A DNA stretch of 27,599 bases from Conidiobolus incongruus B7586 (Eukaryota; Entomophthoromycota; Entomophthoromycetes; Entomophthorales; Conidiobolaceae). Position numbers and translations under genes: made by a program. This document shows, piece by piece, positions 22,139-27,599 of the stretch (the first letter of the stretch is position 1; each line of letters begins with the position of its first letter). Where the stretch lies: positions 1-27,599 of the forward strand of contig JNEM01016978.1 in NCBI GenBank assembly GCA_000697335.1, read 5' to 3'. The notes beneath the pieces are model-generated. The model was given only the letters and a program-made list of their open reading frames with translations, made no database searches and had not been told where the DNA came from.

Positions 22139-23950
22139 ATGACTGAAACTGAACACATCGCAGTGACTAACTTTCGAAAGTATTTAAGAATTAAAACTGT
22201 CCAACCTAAACCCGACTATGAATCTTGTACTGCTTTTTTAAAGGAAATGGGGCAAGGTTTAGATCTTGGGGTTAAAGTTGTTGAGGTAAGTCCGTTCAAT
22301 ATCTTAAATATCACTTTATTAATGAACATTTTAGTGTGTTCCTGGCAAACCTATTGTAATATTGACTTGGACTGGAAAGGATCCCTCTTTACCTTCCATT
22401 TTGTTAAACTCTCACACTGACGTCGTTCCAGTATTTGAAGAGAGTTGGAATTGGGATCCTTTCGGTGCTGAAAAAGTCAAAGACGAAAACGGAAAATATC
22501 GTATCTATGCTAGAGGTTCTCAAGATATGAAAATTGTTGGGTTATTGTAATTTCTTCTATCAACTAATAATTTTAATATTAATATTTTCAATTAGGTATT
22601 TAGAAGCTATCAGAGAATTAAAAAAGCAAAATTTTCAACCTTTGAGAACTATTCATTTGAGCTTTGTACCTGGTAAATTCAAGTATTAGATGCTAATAAA
22701 GTCTATATACTAATATTCAAAAATTTTAGACGAAGAAATTGGTGGTATTGACGGGATGGAAAAGTTCGTCCGCACTGAAGACTTTAGACAATTGAATATT
22801 GGTCTATCTTTGGATGAAGGTATTGCCAATCCCAATAATGCTTATCGTATATTCTATGGCGAAAGAACTGCTTGGTATATATTCCTTCAATTGATTACCC
22901 CTAAGTATTTACTTATACTTAATTAGGAAGGTCAGACTAAGAGCTACCGGTAATACTGGTCACGGTAGCCAATTTATTGAAAATTTAGCTACAGATAAAT
23001 TGGTAAATAATAATGATACTCAATTATCAAAGCTCAATGACTTATATATATAATTTATGATTAGCTTCGCACCATTCAAAAATTCAATCAACTCAGAGAG
23101 GATCAATTCAATACACTTAAGGGAGATACTAACAAACAATTGGGTGAAGTTACTACTTTGAACTTAAATATGATTCAGGTATATGATGCTATCATTTTAA
23201 CAATCTGCATTTAGCATTTATCTAGTATATTAGGGTGGTGTTCAATTCAACGTTGTACCTAAAGTCGTTGAAGCTGGTAAATAATTTAATATGATTTACA
23301 AAATTATCATATAACATAATAATTTTATAGTGTTCGATATTAGGATTGCTACAGACGTTGATTTAGAAGCTTTCCAGAAACAATTGGAAGGCTATGCTAA
23401 AGAAGAAGGGTATATTAAACCACGTAAATTTTTATAACAGGATTTAACTTTGTAAATTAGGGTTGAATTTATATTTGAACAGTACTTTGCGGGAGCTAAG
23501 AATACCTCAATTCACCCTGACTATCCTTGGTGGAAAGCTCTTACCAAAGCATGTGCTAAATTGTAAGTTGGAATGTTGGTCCTTAAATTAAGTAAATATT
23601 TTCACTTATATTAATTCATTTTAGTGGTGTTGAAATTGAACCTGAAGTATTCCCAGCTGCTACAGGTAATTAAAACTTCATATGTATATAATAATATTCA
23701 ACTGACTATCCGTTTATAGATTCTCGGTATTACATCATTAAAAATATATATAATCATAAATAGTAACTAAATTATAAATATTAGCTTTTTGAGACAGATT
23801 AACGTTCCAGCATATGGTATTTCTCCCTTGAAGAATTTGCCAATTCTCTTGCACGATCACAACGAGTACGTAATGGAGGATACGGTTTTAGAAGGATTGG
23901 AATTCTATAAAATTTTAATTCCCATGGTCGCTAACCAACCTGCATTTTAA
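22139..23950 (+). CDS. ACY1: Aminoacylase-1 (N-acyl-L-amino-acid amidohydrolase, M20 metallopeptidase family)
   Basis: Twelve exons: 22139-22285, 22335-22546, 22596-22672, 22730-22874, 22927-23002, 23065-23178, 23234-23276, 23331-23409, 23461-23562, 23625-23665, 23720-23726 and 23785-23950, giving 402 aa and TAA (human ACY1 408). The cytosolic zinc enzyme frees amino acids from N-acetylated forms. Dinuclear zinc and catalytic residues are in place: [10 protein letters not shown] (H76), ARGSQDMK (D113), FVPDEEIGG (E147, E148), [10 protein letters not shown] and, near the C-terminus, ILLHDHNE. The dimer/lid domain includes [34 protein letters not shown] and [14 protein letters not shown]. The gene is the most intron-dense of the window (48-62 nt each). 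Exon 11 is only 7 nt; with it the protein reads [20 protein letters not shown], matching [20 protein letters not shown] of human ACY1 without gaps. Confidence 0.95.
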
Positions 23951-25455
23951 TTGATTTATTTTATACTGTCATGATATTGGAATAAATATTTGTTATGATA
24001 TTGGGATTATAAACTCTGAGTATTTAGCTTTGTTTTATAGTGTGATTATTTTTTTTAATTTTGCCAATAATAACATAATATTTTAGCAAGTACCAGTAAA
24101 TTTATTTACTCTAAAATTACCATTTAAAATTTATCATTGAATTATAACTTGGTACCATTGTTTTTATTCCAGAATTCTTTAATCAACATTTTGGTTTAGT
24201 GAAAATTAATTTATCAATATTATATCAAAATGTGCGATAAATCTATAATAATTATTGAATCATTTTTCAAATATATCCTTTAGTATATTTAAATTGATAT
24301 TCAATATACTAGGTTAGCTTTGAAATATATTTTTAATAATTTTTCAGTATATTCTAATTAAATTTATAATAATTTTGTTGGTAATCAAAAATATTCTCAT
24401 GATTTTTAAATTATAAAATTTAATTATACTTAAATAATGATTATCAACAGGTTTTTATTTTAATCTTATTAAAAATTACCTATAATTACATAAATTATTT
24501 AAGAATTTTAAATTAATAAAGAAAATATTTTATTCATCATTATATTTGATTATAATTTTCATTTTTTTAATTTACAGTGATTTATTTAATAATTAAAATT
24601 TAAATAATTTGTTTCTAATGCTCTAAATTATTAAATTAAAAACATATAAATAAACTTTATATCCTAAATAAAATTTTGTTCAAATAATTTAATATTTAGA
24701 AATATAATATATATTATTTCATATTTTATATATTGTTGTGTTTTATAAGAAACTTTGTAAATAAAGATTGTTATTAGAAAAGTACTAATAATATAATTTA
24801 GTAAATTATTTATTAATCTTACTCTTTAATATATTAGGACTGTATATCTTAAAACCTATTATTGAGACATTATAGTGGAATATTCAAAAACTTCTTGATC
24901 CTTTTTATTCTTATCAATTTTTGATTTAAATAATTCATTCAATGAGTAATATAGGTTTTGGATAAATTTTAATAAAACAGCTAAAAAGTATCATTTAATT
25001 ATAGACTAATAATTCCATTATAAATAAAAGGTAATATGAACTTAAAAATCAAATTTAAATAGGCAGGTATTTTTGAAATATTATAATATTTATTTTAAAT
25101 ATTAAATAAAAAATTTATATTTTAAAAATAATATAGAAAATAATTAAAATAATTAAAACTTATGAAATAATATAAAAATTTAATAAAATCAAAATTTATA
25201 TATTAAATCAATTTATTAACAGATTTTAAAAATTTATATAATATATATTTAAAAAACTTAATTATTAGATTAAATTATGAGTATTAATATGATAAATTTT
25301 AATAAATATTAAATATTCCAAAATATAATAAAAATATTTTATTTTTTATTTAATTTTCTAATTATGATTAATTAATAATAAATAATATATATTTTTGAAT
25401 AAAATAATATTTATAAATAATATTATAATATAATAATAATATTTTTAATAAATTA
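23951..25455. other. Extremely AT-rich gene-free DNA left of the transposon
   Basis: About 1.5 kb, becoming more AT-rich rightward, with C and G rare. No coding frame, RNA gene or terminal repeat is recognised. It may contain older repeat DNA eroded beyond recognition, as it merges into the transposon block. Confidence 0.5.
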
Positions 25456-25680
25456 CACTAACCTGTAAAAGTGAGTTATAAAATCAAAAACACTTATATT
25501 TTTACTTATAACTTGATTAATATTTAATAAAATAAATTTAAATTAAATAATTAAAATCTATTATATTTATTAATTATATATATCATTAAATAATGATATT
25601 TAGTTTTTAATTGACTAAAATATAAACCTTTAAATTTTACATAAAGTGAGTTATAAATTTGTAGGTTTTTGGTGATAAAA
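25456..25680 (+). repeat. Left inverted repeat with two direct repeats
   Basis: Outer core at 25468-25482 and inner core at 25643-25657, both reading AAAGTGAGTTATAAA on the plus strand. The inner copy continues TTTGTAGGTTTTTGGTGATA, matching the complement of the right inner end. Confidence 0.8.
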
Positions 25681-25689
25681 AAAATTTAA

Positions 25690-26720
25690 ACTTAATATAT
25701 TTACCTTTAGCTTTTTTAACCTCTTTAAGTTTGTGGAGTATAGAATCAACTAACTTTTTATACTAAGAAGGGTTAATCTTGTTCTATACTTCTTAAACAT
25801 ATTCCCAAAATTGATTTAAATCTTTAACTAGGGGGAAAACTTTAATAACTTTTTTTAATTAATCTTAAAGGTGTTTAATTAGATTAAAGTTAGAAGATTA
25901 AAGAAGCTACTTCATAATTATTATTTTGTTATTTTTAAGCTATTTGATAGTAAAAGCTATAGTATAATAAAAGGTATTATCTTACTAGAAAATAATATCA
26001 GATTTATTTAACCTATATTATTCAATGGTTTTTTTTAATTTATTGTTTAGAATACTTTAGTATATCTTAGTATTAATTCCCCTATTAACTTTATAAAGAT
26101 ACCCTACACCTAAAAACAATATACATCCCTAAATAATAATTAACCTACTATTATACTTTTAGGTAAAATTAACATGATGGTTACAAAGTAATTGTATATT
26201 TTTTTTAAAGTATCTAACTTTTTTATTAAATCTACTAAAGTATATTTTTGTTTCATTAGATTAAATAACCTTACTCTAATTAGTTTTGGTTTAATATTAG
26301 TGGTGATATTTAAATTTTTACCTAGTTTTATAGTGGGATTTTTTTAATTAAGGGTGTTTTTTCTTAAAGTGTAAGTGGTATCTATGCTAATATAAAATAT
26401 ATATAATAGTATCAATGTTAATTAATATTCTTGTATAGTTTTATAGTTCCTGTTATATTTCTACAATAGTACTATATTTACCTATACTAATTAACTTATA
26501 GATATACTTCTTATTATATTTATCTATAATTTTAACACACTTAAGTTTAAGTTTAAATGTTTCTTTATTGTTATTCTTAACAACTTTAACTATAATAAAC
26601 TAGCTAATAATAATAATTCTAGCAATATCACAAGTTGATTTACTTTCTTTATAAAGTTAATTAATATACAAATAGATTTTTTTAGAGAGGGATTTAAGTA
26701 TAATAATATTAATAAAAAAA
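25690..26720 (-). pseudogene. Transposase relic of the Tc1-like element (DDE type)
   Basis: One minus-strand frame can be followed from about 26720 to about 25690 without any frameshift. The N-terminal part resembles the Tc1 helix-turn-helix (LYKESKSTCDIAR, then YNKKYIYKLIS). The DDE domain follows: SNETKIY, LGVGYLYKVNRG, the QDN block with its Asp kept, SSNFNLIKHL, then the C-terminal KKLVDSILHKLKEVKKAKG that in intact relatives reads roughly LVDSIPRRLxxVxKAKG. About 25 in-frame stops occur, all TAA or TAG and none TGA, mostly where Tc1 relatives have Gln or Trp. Several other differences fit G-to-A or C-to-T: the first catalytic Asp reads Asn, the Asp-Glu of the third block reads Asn and Lys, and conserved Pro reads Leu or Ser. 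Clearly non-functional. Confidence 0.8.
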
Positions 26721-26801
26721 ATTTAGTATATCTGTAAAATATAATATAAAATAATAATAAAGAGAGAAAAAAGATATGGTTATATATTATTAAATATATC
26801 C

Positions 26802-27027
26802 TTTTATCTTAAAAACTTGCAAATTTATAACTCACCTTAGTTAAATATTAAAGGTTAATATTTTTGCTAATAGTTTACTATATATATCTAAATATATTTA
26901 TTTATTATTAAATAATATACTTTAATTATATATTATAATTTTAAGTAATCTAATATATACAATTGTTTTAGTTATTAATTAATATATATATATATTTGAT
27001 TTTATAACTTACTTTTGTAAGTTAGTA
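26802..27027 (-). repeat. Right inverted repeat with two direct repeats
   Basis: On the complement the inner core (26824-26838) reads AAGGTGAGTTATAAA and the outer core (27001-27015) AAAGTAAGTTATAAA. The differences from the left end are transitions. Confidence 0.8.
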
Positions 27028-27061
27028 TATAATTAAAATAATGATAATTAATTTATATATA

Positions 27062-27120
27062 CACTAGCTTGTAAAAGTAAGTTATAAAATAAAAATCACT
27101 TATATATTTATCTGTAACTT
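27062..27120 (+). repeat. Second copy of the Tc1-like outer end, 34 bp beyond the first element
   Basis: After a TA (27060-27061) the sequence CACTAGCTTGTAAAAGTAAG and about 40 bp more repeat the left outer end of the first element in the same orientation, with the core at 27074-27088. The expected inner repeat about 176 bp further is not visible, so this is a truncated, rearranged or relic end. Confidence 0.7.
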
Positions 27121-27599
27121 AAATAATTCTTAATTAAATTAATATAAATTAAAGTATATAATTAAAGTATATTACTTAATTATAATAGGTTATATTTAAT
27201 TATATTTAATATATTTGTAAGTGTAGTGGTAGTTAAACAAATATAGTGTAGAGGAAGACTTAATATAAAAGTAGTGTGGTGCAAAACATGGTAATATAAT
27301 GTGGCTGTAGTGTACAAGTGTAAACAAAGTTTAATTAAGCTTCAAACTAGGATGAGTCACTGATATATTAAGATTTATATTAGGTAGTGCTAATATCCTA
27401 CAATATCAACAGAATATAGTCTCAATTTTAAAAATAGTATAAAAGTAAAAAATAGTAAGAATTGAGAGGAAAAAAAAGGGACCTAGTTTATTAGATAATT
27501 TAATACTATTTATACAATTAATTTAACTATATAAGTATAAATTAATCATATAATTTATAGTTAATTGGATTATATGAAAGTGTATATAAGAATTTAGAG
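27121..27599. other. Unassigned repeat-like DNA at the right edge
   Basis: To about 27220 the sequence is pure AT-rich decay. From 27220 to about 27350 the plus strand is unusually rich in GTAGTG/GTGTAG-like words and poor in C, unlike anything else in the window. No coding frame or family is recognised; it may be the start of another element cut by the window edge. Confidence 0.35.

Larger units (their letters stand above)
25456..27027 (-). mobile_element. Dead Tc1-like DNA transposon with IR/DR ends (1,572 bp)
   Basis: TA dinucleotides at 25454-25455 and 27028-27029 flank ends beginning CACTAACCTG (left) and TACTAACTTA (right, complement). Each end has an inverted repeat of about 225 bp with two direct copies of a 15-bp core, AAAGTGAGTTATAAA, 175-177 bp apart. 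This is the IR/DR plan of Sleeping Beauty-type Tc1 elements, and the total length is also typical. Between the ends lies a minus-strand transposase relic. TA target duplication, terminal CACT and a DDE transposase place it in Tc1/mariner. It is inactive: the coding frame is full of stops. Mutations look almost all C-to-T or G-to-A, with no indel breaking the frame. Confidence 0.85.

Noticed and set aside
25690-26720. Transposon from a donor or host with UAA/UAG read as glutamine
   Set aside because: The stop spectrum would fit, but several stops fall where Tc1 proteins have Trp (MKW, HLWDW, VWG), and conserved acids and prolines also show transitions. Host genes in the window use TAA and TAG as true stops. 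Hypermutation explains more.

Overview
The window reads as nuclear DNA of a compact, very AT-rich eukaryote. Most genes carry GT-AG introns of about 45-105 nt, usually with GTAAxx-type donors, several with ACTAAY-like branch sites; TAA and TGA act as real stops. The gene set, the intron style and a repeat block with a RIP-like C-to-T / G-to-A mutation pattern point to a fungus, most likely an AT-rich early-diverging lineage (Entomophthoromycotina/Conidiobolus-like is my guess). The lineage is inference, and an AT-rich non-fungal opisthokont or amoebozoan is not excluded.

Layout. 1-667: 3' end of a proline-rich unknown protein. 1897-2631: RNase H1. 2970-3960 and 4732-5726 (minus): two tandem paralogues of the TMEM33/Pom33 ER and nuclear-pore membrane family with the same intron plan. 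7009-8468: AP-2 mu subunit. 8946-9933 (minus): METTL21/VCP-KMT-like protein methyltransferase. 9960-10423: a GC-richer 434-bp insert between 15-bp direct repeats, just upstream of that gene. 11172-12501: Elongator subunit Elp4. 13239-13448 (minus): small possible membrane protein. 16323-19580: exportin-2/Cse1. 19886-20932 (minus): Nse3/MAGE subunit of SMC5/6. 22139-23950: aminoacylase-1, with a 7-nt microexon. 24.0-27.6 kb: gene-free, extremely AT-rich block holding a dead Tc1-like transposon of IR/DR architecture (25456-27027) and the start of a related copy (27062 on).

The genes are ordinary single-copy housekeeping functions: R-loop removal, ER/NPC membrane shaping, endocytosis, tRNA wobble modification, importin-alpha recycling, genome maintenance and acyl-amino-acid turnover. 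They are not a pathway cluster. No tRNA, rRNA or CRISPR was found.

The most notable points are the transposon, whose transposase frame stays open to indels for about 1 kb yet is full of TAA/TAG and has no TGA; the IR/DR ends; the 7-nt exon in the aminoacylase gene; an AP-2 mu last exon of one codon plus stop; and the tandem TMEM33 pair. I found no convincing new multi-gene system. All splice models were built by eye from frame, splice-site and family fit.
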